Below the pieces are notes generated by a model. That model ran no database searches, was not told the DNA's origin, and saw only the letters and a program-made list of their open reading frames with translations. DNA of 64,000 nucleotides from Haloterrigena salina JCM 13891 (GTDB lineage Archaea; Halobacteriota; Halobacteria; Halobacteriales; Natrialbaceae), in assembly GCF_000337495.1 (NCBI RefSeq), contig NZ_AOIS01000037.1, positions 222,265-286,264 of the forward strand, written 5' to 3'. Shown piece by piece: positions 44,358 to 53,053 of the stretch; position 1 is the first letter of the stretch; every line of letters starts with the position of its first letter. The translations under genes were made by a program, and so were the position numbers.

Positions 44358-44615
44358 ATGGGTATCCGTACTGCGATCGAACACAACCCGCTCGTCACGG
44401 CGGGGTTGTTGTTCGCCATCGGCTGGACCGTCGTAATCGGGGTCCGGATCGTCGACCAGATGGGACCGATCGTCGGCGGCAACTGGGTCGGCCAAAACGG
44501 ACTCGGCGGCCTGATGGGTCTGCTCGTCATCGTCGCCTTCCTCGGCCTGTTGATCGCCTCGTTCGGCGCGCTCGGCGAACCCGATCCCGCACCGGAGGAG
44601 TGGCCGCCCGAGTGA
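44358..44615 (+). CDS. Small two-helix membrane protein
   Basis: An 85-residue protein starting MGIRTAIEHNPLVTAGLLFA. There are two hydrophobic helices (about 12-32 and 50-72) with a Gly/Asn-rich loop between (GGNWVGQNGLGGLMG) and an acidic tail. Proteins of this type (haloarchaeal DUF7312-like small membrane proteins) are widespread. It ends one base before the next gene, so the two are probably co-transcribed. Confidence 0.65.
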   Translation: MGIRTAIEHNPLVTAGLLFAIGWTVVIGVRIVDQMGPIVGGNWVGQNGLGGLMGLLVIVAFLGLLIASFGALGEPDPAPEEWPPE

Positions 44616-44616
44616 G

Positions 44617-44973
44617 ATGACGGGCGATCGACTCACCGTTCCCGTCAGCGACCGGTTCCGCGAGGCCGCGACCGACTGGGGCGACAACCGGCTCATGGAC
44701 GCGGACGACGCCCTCGAGACCAAGGCCGAACAGGCGCTGCTCGAGATCGAACACCTCGTCGCCGACGCGACCGAGGTCGAGTTCACCGTCGAGGACGGCG
44801 CGATCCACCACCGGCCGAGCGACGATCTCGCGGCGTTTCTCGACCGACAGGCCGACCGCTACGGCCTCGAGCCCGCGGAGGTGCTCTCGATGCACGTCGA
44901 CCTGTTCGCGCGGGTGTTCCTCGAGGGCGAGGAGACGGAGCCCGCGGACCCGGACGATCCGCGCCCGCGGTGA
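44617..44973 (+). CDS. Small acidic protein of unknown function
   Basis: A 118-residue protein starting MTGDRLTVPVSDRFREAATDW. A helical N-terminal half includes DALETKAEQALLEIEHLVADATEVEFTVEDG. It ends in an ARVFLEGEE segment and a Pro/Asp tail. No motif is recognised. It starts directly after the small membrane protein gene and reads as an operon partner. Confidence 0.6.
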   Translation: MTGDRLTVPVSDRFREAATDWGDNRLMDADDALETKAEQALLEIEHLVADATEVEFTVEDGAIHHRPSDDLAAFLDRQADRYGLEPAEVLSMHVDLFARVFLEGEETEPADPDDPRPR

Positions 44974-45053
44974 TCGGCGACTCGACGCCGCGGGGCCGAC
45001 CTGTACGCGAATCGCGGGAAAGCTATAATCGTGTGGCTCGTGAACGCGTAGCT

Positions 45054-45215
45054 ATGACGCACACCGAGTGGAAACCGGAGCCGGCCCTCGAGTGCTCCTG
45101 TGGCAGAGAAGTGTGGGACCACGAGGCGCCACACCGCATCAACGACGGCGAGGTCGACGGGGATGTCTCGTTCAGCGACGAGGTCCTCGAGGGGTTCCGG
45201 GACGAAGACGACTGA
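45054..45215 (+). CDS. Very small Cys-containing protein
   Basis: A 53-residue ORF, ATG at 45054, starting MTHTEWKPEPALECSCGREV. CSCGREVWDHEAPH has two Cys and two His within 14 residues and may bind a metal. The tail is acidic. AAGCTATAATCGTGTG at 45020-45035 supplies a TATA-like element about 25 bases upstream, which supports a leaderless gene. Confidence 0.6.
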   Translation: MTHTEWKPEPALECSCGREVWDHEAPHRINDGEVDGDVSFSDEVLEGFRDEDD

Positions 45216-45548
45216 TCGGCGGTTCGATTCTGCGGTCCCGTCAGTAGCCGGAGACGTCGTCGAAACAGCTCCCGCATCGTTCGATCGCGGCCGACGTCCG
45301 GACCGTCTCGTCGGAGACGATACGCGTGCGGTCGTGGGTCGCGGTAACAAGCGATCCGCACGCCGTCGTGCGTACGCTTTCGTCGTCGCACGGTTTGTGC
45401 GCGGTGTTCGTCTGTGGGTTAAGAATTCGAGTCACGGCAGTAGCCACGCGAGAACTGTGCTTAGTCGTACTACCCACATAGTTGGTGTACGCCGATCCGA
45501 ACACTCAGCGCTCGCGACCCGTCTCGGAATCGCGACTCGCGGCGCGCA
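45216..45548. other. Intergenic region
   Basis: 333 bases without a credible gene. GGTTAAGAATTCGAG near 45418-45432 is a TATA-like block on the plus strand, but it is about 120 bases before the next start. I see no repeat or RNA here. Confidence 0.3.
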
Positions 45549-45926
45549 ATGATTATCATCGTCGCTATCTTTCAGACGGACGTGACTTCAAATATTCCGC
45601 ACACGTCAGGCGAATCGAATAGCCTCGTCGCCGCACTCTCGATCCTCATCGGAATACTGGTGGTCGGCTACGGGTTACTCGTCGCTTCGGCGTCGCCGCT
45701 CGGTGGCGCCTGGATCGCCGCGATCGGGATCGCCCTCCTCCTGTCGGGGCTGTTCGCAATCGACGCGGTCGGCGATCGTCTGGGACTCGCGCCGAATCGC
45801 CGACGCCGACTCTCGCTCGGCTGTGCCGGCCTCGCCGCGCTGCTGGCGGTCGCGTTCGTCGTCATCAACGGCGCGACCTTCGAGACCGAAGAACTCGAGA
45901 GCGCCGCGTCGGCACTCCGTCGGTAA
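45549..45926 (+). CDS. Three- or four-helix membrane protein of unknown function
   Basis: A 125-residue protein starting MIIIVAIFQTDVTSNIPHTS. Hydrophobic helices lie at about 26-47 (LVAALSILIGILVVGYGLLVA), 51-70 and 88-107, with a basic loop APNRRRRLSLG. There is no recognised domain. It is convergent with the TorD chaperone gene. Confidence 0.55.
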   Translation: MIIIVAIFQTDVTSNIPHTSGESNSLVAALSILIGILVVGYGLLVASASPLGGAWIAAIGIALLLSGLFAIDAVGDRLGLAPNRRRRLSLGCAGLAALLAVAFVVINGATFETEELESAASALRR

Positions 45927-45967
45927 CGCCGCCCGTTCTCCTCGCCGTCTTTCCGCCGTTTCTCCGC

Positions 45968-46600
45968 TCACGCCATGCTCGTCGCGATCTCCTCTTCGAA
46001 CGCGACGGTTCCCTCGAGGATCGAGGCGACGGCCTCGTAGAACCGCTCGTCGGTGGTTTCGCGAACGTCGTCGGCGAACGCGGGGATCCACTCGGAGAGG
46101 TGTTCCTCGTGGAAGACGCGCTGGTAGCCGACGGTCTCCTCGTAGCCGGCCCGCTGCTGGCGGATCAGATAGCGGAGGAAGGCGAGTTCGACGGCTATGT
46201 AGTCGTTTTCCTCGGGATACTCCTCCGGCGGCGACCAGCCCGCGGCGCCGTAGCTGGCCTCGACTTTCGCCAGTCCCGCGCCGCGGAAGTCCGTGTCCTC
46301 GCGGTAGTAGGTCTCGTGGGGGAGGATCGGCGGCCGCGGGCCGACGAACAGCCGGGTGAACTCGCGCTCGAGGTCGTCCCGCACGGCGTCGACCTCCTGG
46401 TCGCGGCTCGCCTCGATGAACGCCTCGAGCGTCGCGAACCCCTCGTCGAGTTTCTCGCCGGCGCCCTCGTCGGGCAACAGGACGTCCTCCGAGCAGATCG
46501 CCTCGACGAACGCCTCGCTGGGCACGTCCGCGAACGCGTCGATCAGGAAGTTCACCAGCTCGATCCGTGCTTCGTATAGCGCCTGTTGATTTACGCTCAT
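45968..46600 (-). CDS. TorD/DmsD-type molybdoenzyme chaperone
   Basis: A 210-residue all-helical protein starting MSVNQQALYEARIELVNFL. EREFTRLFVGPRPPILPHETYYRED near residue 80 is the TorD family signature (E-F-x-R-L-F-v-G-P, then P-P-x-E-S/T). VELAFLRYLIRQQRAG and HLSEWIPAFADDV follow. It should bind the Tat signal of the formate dehydrogenase catalytic subunit, which is encoded 2.4 kb away, and guard cofactor insertion. It is 32 bases downstream of the polyferredoxin gene. Confidence 0.85.
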   Translation of the reverse strand: MSVNQQALYEARIELVNFLIDAFADVPSEAFVEAICSEDVLLPDEGAGEKLDEGFATLEAFIEASRDQEVDAVRDDLEREFTRLFVGPRPPILPHETYYREDTDFRGAGLAKVEASYGAAGWSPPEEYPEENDYIAVELAFLRYLIRQQRAGYEETVGYQRVFHEEHLSEWIPAFADDVRETTDERFYEAVASILEGTVAFEEEIATSMA

Positions 46601-46632
46601 GACTGTCGGTGGATCGTGATCGTCCGTCTCGA

Positions 46633-48771
46633 TTAGCCGTTGCCGCGATCGTAGAGCAGTTGCGCGCGACAGTCGCCGCAGTACTCGAAGACGCTCCCCT
46701 GTGCACCCGGCACGAGTCCGGCGACGGCGTCGCCGACCTCCGACTGGATCTTCCGCGCGGTGCCCTCGCTCGCGAAGGGCTTCCCGCAGCGGTTGCACTC
46801 GCGCATCTCGCCGTCGTGGACCGCGACCCAGGCGGGATCGTCCGCGTCCGAGCGGTTCTCCGGCAGCAGCGTCAGGTCGAGGCCGTCGCGCATCGCGATG
46901 ACGTCCTCGACGCAACCCTCCTCGCAGGTCCCGCAGTTGACGCAGCGCTCGTGGTTGAACTCCAGCGTCGCCGTCTCCTCGTCGCGGCGGATCGCGTCGG
47001 TCGGACAGAGGTTCGAGCACGTGGGCGTGAGCGTACAGCCGTCGCCGACCGCCATCCGGCCGAAGTCCTTCAGCCCCCGAATCACCTCGCGGTCGGGGTC
47101 GACGTGCTCGAGGATCGCCCGGACGCTCTCTAACGTCCAGCCGTGGCTGTCGAACGGCGGACGCTCCCTCCCGTCGTCGATTCCGCCGGTGGCCTCGTGC
47201 TCGCCGGCCGAAACGGGCGAGGGCTCGAGGTCGACGGCGAAGGTCGAGATCGCTTCCACGAAGGCGCCCGGTTCGTCGGGGTCCGGCGCGAAGAACGCGA
47301 ACCGCTCGCCGAGCTCGAGATCGCGCCCGGCTCGGTTGAGCCGGTCGACCAGTTCGGCTTTCGGATCGGGACCCGAGTGCAGGCAGTCGCCACCGCAGCC
47401 GACGACGGCGACGCCGTCGGCGCCGCAGGCCAGCGCGTGCATCGCGTGGGCCTCGCCGACGGTATCGGTGCAGTTGACGCGCACGGGGAGGATCGGCGGG
47501 TACTTGACGTCGGCCTTGCCCGCGGCCGCGAGGCGGCCGTACTCGGCGAGCGCATCGTCGGCCTCTTCGGAGCAGACGAACGCGACGATGGGCGATTCGA
47601 CGTCCGAACCCGAGCGGTTCAGGAGCCAGCCCCCCTCCTCGTCGGTCGGCCGGAGCAGCGCCTCGATCTCGCGGGCGACGCGCTCGTTCGAGGGCTCGCG
47701 CAGCCGCGTCGCGCCCGTCGGACAGGCGCTGGTACAGGCCCCGCAGTTCTGGCAGGCCTCCTCGTGGAACGCGACCTCGTCGATCCTCGCCCGCTCGACC
47801 GCGTCGTGCGGGCAGGCCTCGACGCACTCGTTGCAGCCCGGCTGGCTCGAGTCACCGGCCGCGCAGACGTCCATCTCGAGATCGAGGTGGGCGGGCTTTT
47901 CGATGCCGCCGAGGTGCTTTCGCACCGCGGAGATCGTCGCCGCGTCGATCGGCGCGGTGTAGAAGCCGACGCGGCCGCCCCGCGTTCGCCGGTTCGCCGC
48001 GGGGTAGACGATCTGGTCGAACTCGAGCGTCCGCTGGACGCCGTCCATCTCGATCGCGTCGGTGGGACAGACGTCGGTCCACGCGCCGTCGGGCGCGTCG
48101 GGATCGATGTCGACCGGATAGCGCGTGACCGCGCCGTCGGGGCCCTCGCGGACGCACTTCATACAGGAGATACAGTCCTCGGTGACGCGGGACTCGAGTC
48201 GAACCTCGAACTCGCCGAAGCGGCCGTCGACATCGACGACGCGCCCGCGTTCGATCGTCACGCCGTCGAGATCGGCCGCCGCGTCGACGAATTCGTTCCC
48301 GTCGGCGATCAGGGTCACGTCGGCGTCGTCGGCCAGCGCGGCGGCGGTATCGGGATCGGCGACGACCGCGACGCTGTCGCCGGCCGCCGCCGTGAGCGTC
48401 TGCGGGCGGGACTCGGCCTCGAGGCCGGCCTGCCGGGCGTTGACCATGCGGGCGGTCTTCGCCGTCGCGCCGGCCTCGTCGTGGACCCAGCCCGCGCCCT
48501 CGCGCTGGTCGACGAACGAGACGGCGTCGGGGTGGACCCCCTGGGCTTCGGCGACGCGCTCGAGTTTTCGCTGGACTCGCCGCTCGGGGCAGGTGACGAT
48601 CACCTGATCGAGGTCGTACTCGTCGATCACCTGTTCCATCGCGGGCAGGCCGTCCTCGCAGAGCAGCCGCGAACTCGCCGCGACGTCGACGCCCTCGATC
48701 CCCTCTCGGGCCGCCTCGAGGTCGATGTCACACGTGTCGGCACAGGAACAGACGAAACTCCCGACCTTCAT
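46633..48771 (-). CDS. HdrA/MvhD-like polyferredoxin
   Basis: A 712-residue cytoplasmic iron-sulfur protein. The N terminus (GSFVCSCADTCDIDLEAA) and CPERRVQRKLERVAEAQG resemble heterodisulfide reductase A. CISCMKCVREGPDG begins a first cluster pair. Two ferredoxin motifs follow near residues 305 and 340 (CNECVEACPH, CQNCGACTSACP). An MvhD/FrhD-like domain lies at about 390-510 (VAFVCSEEADDALAE, VNCTDTVGEAHAMHAL, VVGCGGDCLHSGPD). Two C-terminal clusters (CSNLCPTDAI, CVNCGTCEEGC) and a zinc-ribbon end complete it. The FAD domain of HdrA is not evident. It is divergent from fdhA and probably passes electrons from or to the dehydrogenase. Confidence 0.8.
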   Translation of the reverse strand: MKVGSFVCSCADTCDIDLEAAREGIEGVDVAASSRLLCEDGLPAMEQVIDEYDLDQVIVTCPERRVQRKLERVAEAQGVHPDAVSFVDQREGAGWVHDEAGATAKTARMVNARQAGLEAESRPQTLTAAAGDSVAVVADPDTAAALADDADVTLIADGNEFVDAAADLDGVTIERGRVVDVDGRFGEFEVRLESRVTEDCISCMKCVREGPDGAVTRYPVDIDPDAPDGAWTDVCPTDAIEMDGVQRTLEFDQIVYPAANRRTRGGRVGFYTAPIDAATISAVRKHLGGIEKPAHLDLEMDVCAAGDSSQPGCNECVEACPHDAVERARIDEVAFHEEACQNCGACTSACPTGATRLREPSNERVAREIEALLRPTDEEGGWLLNRSGSDVESPIVAFVCSEEADDALAEYGRLAAAGKADVKYPPILPVRVNCTDTVGEAHAMHALACGADGVAVVGCGGDCLHSGPDPKAELVDRLNRAGRDLELGERFAFFAPDPDEPGAFVEAISTFAVDLEPSPVSAGEHEATGGIDDGRERPPFDSHGWTLESVRAILEHVDPDREVIRGLKDFGRMAVGDGCTLTPTCSNLCPTDAIRRDEETATLEFNHERCVNCGTCEEGCVEDVIAMRDGLDLTLLPENRSDADDPAWVAVHDGEMRECNRCGKPFASEGTARKIQSEVGDAVAGLVPGAQGSVFEYCGDCRAQLLYDRGNG

Positions 48772-48926
48772 CCTGTCGTGCTATCTCATGCCACGATATG
48801 AACGTTGCGCCGAGTAAGCCCGAACTTCTCCCGACTCGGCGGGATAAACGAGTCATATCTCGAGACCGTTCGAGTAATGCGCGGATAACCTAGTCGAACG
48901 CTACATTCCTCGCTACTGACTCAGGC

Positions 48927-48935
48927 AAATATTGA
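48927..48935 (+). promoter_or_regulatory. TATA box of the formate dehydrogenase operon
   Basis: AAATATTGA, centred about 31 bases before the ATG of the short upstream ORF at 48962, so that ORF would be translated leaderless. Confidence 0.5.
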
Positions 48936-48961
48936 TAGTGGGTACCGGGAAAGGCGTTATC

Positions 48962-49039
48962 ATGGGTGTACGTAGCACAGAGACGAATCGACGGGAAGGT
49001 ACACTCGCGGTCGTCGCGACAACGGGCGTGATGCCATGA
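48962..49039 (+). CDS. 25-residue upstream ORF coupled to fdhA
   Basis: ATG at 48962 opens a 25-codon frame, MGVRSTETNRREGTLAVVAT then TGVMP, ending in a TGA that overlaps the ATG of the catalytic subunit (ATGA at 49036-49039). It begins right at the transcription start predicted from AAATATTGA. It may be a leader peptide that feeds ribosomes to the catalytic gene. No other role is visible. Confidence 0.4.
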   Translation: MGVRSTETNRREGTLAVVATTGVMP

Positions 49040-52000
49040 GCGCGGCGGACGAGCCGGTCACGATCGACCTCGACAGGCGTTCGTTCATGAAGGCGAGCGC
49101 GCTCGCCGGAGGGGTCTTCCTCGGCGGCGGCGTGACGGGCCACGTCCTCGGCACCCAGGAGGAACAAGAGGACGACGGCGTTCCCGAGGGGGAAGAGACG
49201 GCGAAGGTGATCTGCAACTACTGCGCCGTCGGCTGCGGGTTCAAGGCCGTCAAGGACGGCAACTCCTTCGTCGGTCAGGAGCCGTGGTTCGAGAACCCGA
49301 TCAACAACGGCTCGCTCTGCTCGAAGGGTGCGGGTATCCTCGAGACCGAGCACTCGCCCAAGCGGCTGAAACACCCGATGCGAAAGGAAGACGGCGAGTG
49401 GCGGCAGGTGACGTGGGACGAGGCCTATCAGGAGATCGCCGACACCTGGGAGGAGACCGTCGAGGAGTACAGCCGCGAGAGCGTGATGCTCCTGGGCAGC
49501 GCCCACCACTCGAACGAGGCGGCCTACGCCAGCCGGAAGCTCGCGGCGTTCATGGGGACGAACAACGTCGACCACCAGGCGCGGATCTGCCACTCGCCGA
49601 CCGTCACCGGGCTCGCCAACACCTGGGGGTTCGGCGCGATGACGAACACGATCAACGACTACCGCAACTTCGACCTATTGATCATCCTCGGGCAGAACCC
49701 CGCCGAGTCCCACCCGATCGCGATGCAACACATCCTCGAGGGGCAGGCGCGGGGCGGCACGATCGTCTCGATCGACCCTCGGTACACGAAGACGTCGGCC
49801 CACGCCGACTACTTCCACCGACTCCGGCCTGGGACGGACGTCGCGCTGGTTTTCGGGCTGCTCAACTACGTCCGCGAGCAGGGAGAACTCGACGACGAGT
49901 TCCTCGGGGACCGCGTGATGGGCTGGCCCGACGTCGAGGCCGAACTCGACCAGTACGACCTCGAGACCGTCGCCGACATCACCTGGATCGACCAGGAGGA
50001 TCTCGAGCAGATCGGCGACCTGATCGTCGAGAACTCGCCGCACATCCAGGTCGAGTGGGCGATGGGCGGCACCCAGCACAACAACGGGACCCAGAACATC
50101 CGCGCGTACGCGCTCTTTAGCCTCGCGACCGGGAGCGCGGCCCGCTCCGGCGGCGGCCTCCAGGTCATGCGCGGCCACGCGAACGTACAGGGCGCGACAG
50201 ACCTCGGCGTCGACGCGAGCATCCTGCCGGGCTACTACGGCGTCGACGCGCCCGGCTCGTGGGAGCACTGGTCGTCGGTCTGGAACCGGAGCCCCTGGAC
50301 CAGCGGGAGCATCTCCTTCGAGGACCTCTACCGGAACTTCGAGCGGATGCCCGACGAGATGTGGGCGGGCCTCGAGGTCCCCGCCTCGGTCGAAGAGGGA
50401 GAGTCCGACTCGGAGGACGAGGGCGAATCGCCCAACGGCGAGGAGGACGGAAGCGGCGGCGACGAAGGCGGTGACAGCGAAGGCAGCGAGGACGAGGGGC
50501 TCCAGGAGGACGCTCCGCTCGAGGAGCCGGATCCCCAGTCGATGATGTTCCAGCGCGGGCTGACCGTCGCCCGCTGGTACGAGGCCGCGCTGGGCCAGGA
50601 GGACCGACTGCTCGACTCGAACCTCTATCAGCCGAACCCGCTGAAGATGGCCTTCTTCTGGGGGCACTCGGCGAACTCGATCAGCGAGATGGACAAGATG
50701 AAACGGGCCATGGAGGCGCTGGACCTGCTGGTCGTCGTCGACGTCTTCCCGGCGATCTCCAGTACGCTGCCCGACGACGCGGACGTCCTCCTGTTGCCGG
50801 CCTCGAGCCAGTACGAGCACGTCCGGTCGGTGACCAACTCCCACCGGTCGGTCCAGTGGAGCGAGGCCGTCGCGACGCCGGCGCACAACTCCAAGCCCGA
50901 CCTCCAGATCATGCAGGAGCTGGCCGACTACATGGGCTTCGGCGAGCACTTCGACTGGGGGTCGGGACCGGAACAACACAACGGCCGGAGCTCCTACGAG
51001 GACGCGCTCCGGGAGATCAACCTCGGAGTGCGCTCGATCGGCTACCAGCAGCCGCCGGAGAAACTCCAGCAACACCACGAGTACGACTGGGCGTTCAGCA
51101 CCGAGGACCTGCGGGCGGAGAACACCGGCACGCCCGTCGACGGCGACTACTGGTCGCTCCCCTGGCCCTACTGGGGCGACGACCACCCGGGATCGCCGAT
51201 CATCTGGACGAAGGAGGCCGACCCCCGCGACGGCGGCCACGACTTCCGGGTCAACTGGGGCCAGCAGGCCCCGACGCCCCAGGAGTGGACGGAGATGGAC
51301 GTCGACAAGGAGTACCCCTTACAGGAGACCGTCGACCAGCAGGGCGAGGACGGACTGGACCTCATCGCCGGCTCGTTCGAGGCGCCGTGGTGGGACGACC
51401 AGGAGATCCAGGGCGTGCCGTCGTATCCCGGCTACGCGACGATCCTGCCCGACGACCCCACCGAGGCCTCGAGCCAGACGCTGCCGGTGCAGGCGGCCCT
51501 CGACGAGGACGTCTCGGTGTACGAGGCGGCCCAGGCGGTCGACGAGCAGTACGGCGATCAGGTGGACGTCGATCCCGCGGAGTTCGAGGAGTACGACTAC
51601 GAACAGCCCGACCCGCCGACGGGGCGCGGAAAGGCCCGTGCGGTCGTCTGGAACTTCATCGACACGGTGCCGGTCCACCGCGAGCCCGTCGAGAGCCCGC
51701 GACCCGATCTGGTCGAGGAGTGGCCGGCCAACGGCGAGCAGACCAACTTCTGGCGACTCGATCAGAACAACGCGAGCGTACAGGAGCAGGCGACTGCAGC
51801 GGTCCACACGGAGCTCGGCAGCGACTTCGAGAGCGGCCGAACCGTGATCATGACGTCGGGCCGGCAGGTCGAACACCAGGGCGGCGGCGCCGAGACGCGG
51901 AACAACAAGTATACCGCCGACCGGCAGCCGCACATGTACGCGGAGATCAGCCCCAGTCTGGCCGAGGAACTCGACGTCGTCGGCGGCGACGATCACGTCG

Positions 52001-52380
52001 TCGTCACGTCGGCCGACAAGGGGTCGATCCTCGTGAAGGCCAACGTGACCAACCGCGTCAACGACGAGGAGGTCTTCCTGCCCTACCACTGGGGCGGGGT
52101 CTTCCACGGCGAGGACAGGACGCCGAACTGGCCCGACGGCACCGAACCGCTGGCGATCGGCGAGAGCGCGAACATCATCACGCCCAGCGGGTTCGACGCG
52201 GAGACGCAGATGCAGGAGACGAAGTCGGGCGTCGTCCACGTCCAGAAAGCGACCCAGAGCGTGGTCGACGACCTTGACATGGAGTTCATCGACTACCCGC
52301 AGGACGAGGGCGGCCTCGGAGCGCAGAAACAGTACGACGTCCGCGAGTGGGACATGGAGAACGGCGGTGAGCAACTATGA
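49036..52380 (+). CDS. fdhA: Formate dehydrogenase catalytic (molybdopterin) subunit
   Basis: A 1114-residue molybdoenzyme. The Tat signal DLDRRSFMKASALAGGVFLGG is at residues 13-34. The 4Fe-4S motif CNYCAVGCGFK starts at about residue 60, with its last Cys in LCSKG. HQARICHSPTVTGLANTWGFGAMTN near 180 carries the catalytic Cys185-His pair of formate dehydrogenases (Cys instead of Sec). An acidic insert of roughly 50 residues (about 452-500) is a halophilic feature. The C-terminal domain includes VIMTSGRQVEHQGGGAETRNN. It oxidises formate on the outer membrane face and passes electrons to the ferredoxin subunit. Confidence 0.9.
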   Translation: MSAADEPVTIDLDRRSFMKASALAGGVFLGGGVTGHVLGTQEEQEDDGVPEGEETAKVICNYCAVGCGFKAVKDGNSFVGQEPWFENPINNGSLCSKGAGILETEHSPKRLKHPMRKEDGEWRQVTWDEAYQEIADTWEETVEEYSRESVMLLGSAHHSNEAAYASRKLAAFMGTNNVDHQARICHSPTVTGLANTWGFGAMTNTINDYRNFDLLIILGQNPAESHPIAMQHILEGQARGGTIVSIDPRYTKTSAHADYFHRLRPGTDVALVFGLLNYVREQGELDDEFLGDRVMGWPDVEAELDQYDLETVADITWIDQEDLEQIGDLIVENSPHIQVEWAMGGTQHNNGTQNIRAYALFSLATGSAARSGGGLQVMRGHANVQGATDLGVDASILPGYYGVDAPGSWEHWSSVWNRSPWTSGSISFEDLYRNFERMPDEMWAGLEVPASVEEGESDSEDEGESPNGEEDGSGGDEGGDSEGSEDEGLQEDAPLEEPDPQSMMFQRGLTVARWYEAALGQEDRLLDSNLYQPNPLKMAFFWGHSANSISEMDKMKRAMEALDLLVVVDVFPAISSTLPDDADVLLLPASSQYEHVRSVTNSHRSVQWSEAVATPAHNSKPDLQIMQELADYMGFGEHFDWGSGPEQHNGRSSYEDALREINLGVRSIGYQQPPEKLQQHHEYDWAFSTEDLRAENTGTPVDGDYWSLPWPYWGDDHPGSPIIWTKEADPRDGGHDFRVNWGQQAPTPQEWTEMDVDKEYPLQETVDQQGEDGLDLIAGSFEAPWWDDQEIQGVPSYPGYATILPDDPTEASSQTLPVQAALDEDVSVYEAAQAVDEQYGDQVDVDPAEFEEYDYEQPDPPTGRGKARAVVWNFIDTVPVHREPVESPRPDLVEEWPANGEQTNFWRLDQNNASVQEQATAAVHTELGSDFESGRTVIMTSGRQVEHQGGGAETRNNKYTADRQPHMYAEISPSLAEELDVVGGDDHVVVTSADKGSILVKANVTNRVNDEEVFLPYHWGGVFHGEDRTPNWPDGTEPLAIGESANIITPSGFDAETQMQETKSGVVHVQKATQSVVDDLDMEFIDYPQDEGGLGAQKQYDVREWDMENGGEQL

Positions 52381-53051
52381 CACAGGACGAATCCTCCGGA
52401 CAGGTGATGAGCCAGGGCGTCATGAGCACCGGCGAGGGGATGCGGATCTTCCCCGACGTCGAGGCCTGTATCGACTGCGGCGGCTGCGTCGTCGCCTGCA
52501 AACGCACCTGGGACCGGGAGATCGACAACCAGCGCATCGACATCACGACCATGGCCGAGGGCGTCGCCGGCCCGCAGGGCGAGAACGCCGACAAGACCGG
52601 CCGGCTGGCCGCGGGGGAGAACCCCGGCGAGACCAGCCTGCCGATGCAGTGTTACCACTGCGAGAACGCGCCCTGCGTCTCGGTCTGCCCGACCAACGCC
52701 CTCCAGAAGGAAGACGACGGCTTCGTGTCGGTCCACGAGGACCTCTGCGTCGGTTGCCAGTACTGCCTGTCGGGCTGTCCGTTCGGTGCGCCGCAGTTCC
52801 CCGACAGCAACGACGGCGCGGCCCAGATCTTCGGCACCGGCGGCATCATGGACAAGTGCACCGGCTGTCGCGAACGCCAGGAGGTCCAGAAAGGGCCGGC
52901 CTGCGCCGAGGAGTGTGCGACCGACGCCATCCTCGTCGGCGGCGCCGGCGAGATCGCCGACGAACTCGAGGCCCGCGACAGCCAGCCGTTCTTCAACGAC
53001 GAGGCCATGGCGATCATCTTCGGCGAGGAGGACGCCCAACTCTTCCAGTGA
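52377..53051 (+). CDS. fdhB: Formate dehydrogenase ferredoxin subunit (four 4Fe-4S clusters)
   Basis: A 224-residue protein overlapping fdhA by ATGA. It has four cluster motifs in order: CIDCGGCVVACKRTWDR near residue 31, CYHCENAPCVSVCP near 92, CVGCQYCLSGCPFGAP near 124, and CTGCRERQEVQKGPACAEEC near 160. This is the FdnH/DmsB architecture. It relays electrons from the molybdenum site to the cytochrome b subunit. It has no signal of its own and probably travels with the Tat-exported FdhA. Confidence 0.9.
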   Translation: MTQDESSGQVMSQGVMSTGEGMRIFPDVEACIDCGGCVVACKRTWDREIDNQRIDITTMAEGVAGPQGENADKTGRLAAGENPGETSLPMQCYHCENAPCVSVCPTNALQKEDDGFVSVHEDLCVGCQYCLSGCPFGAPQFPDSNDGAAQIFGTGGIMDKCTGCRERQEVQKGPACAEECATDAILVGGAGEIADELEARDSQPFFNDEAMAIIFGEEDAQLFQ

Positions 53052-53053
53052 CC

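Noticed and set aside
47143-48801. 550-codon plus-strand frame across the polyferredoxin
   Set aside because: The minus strand carries many CxxCxxC motifs in one frame. The plus frame has no motifs and is a mirror artefact.
49675-51240. 521-codon minus-strand frame inside fdhA
   Set aside because: The plus strand carries the formate dehydrogenase catalytic and Fe-S motifs. The reverse frame has low-complexity Val/Asp/Arg composition.
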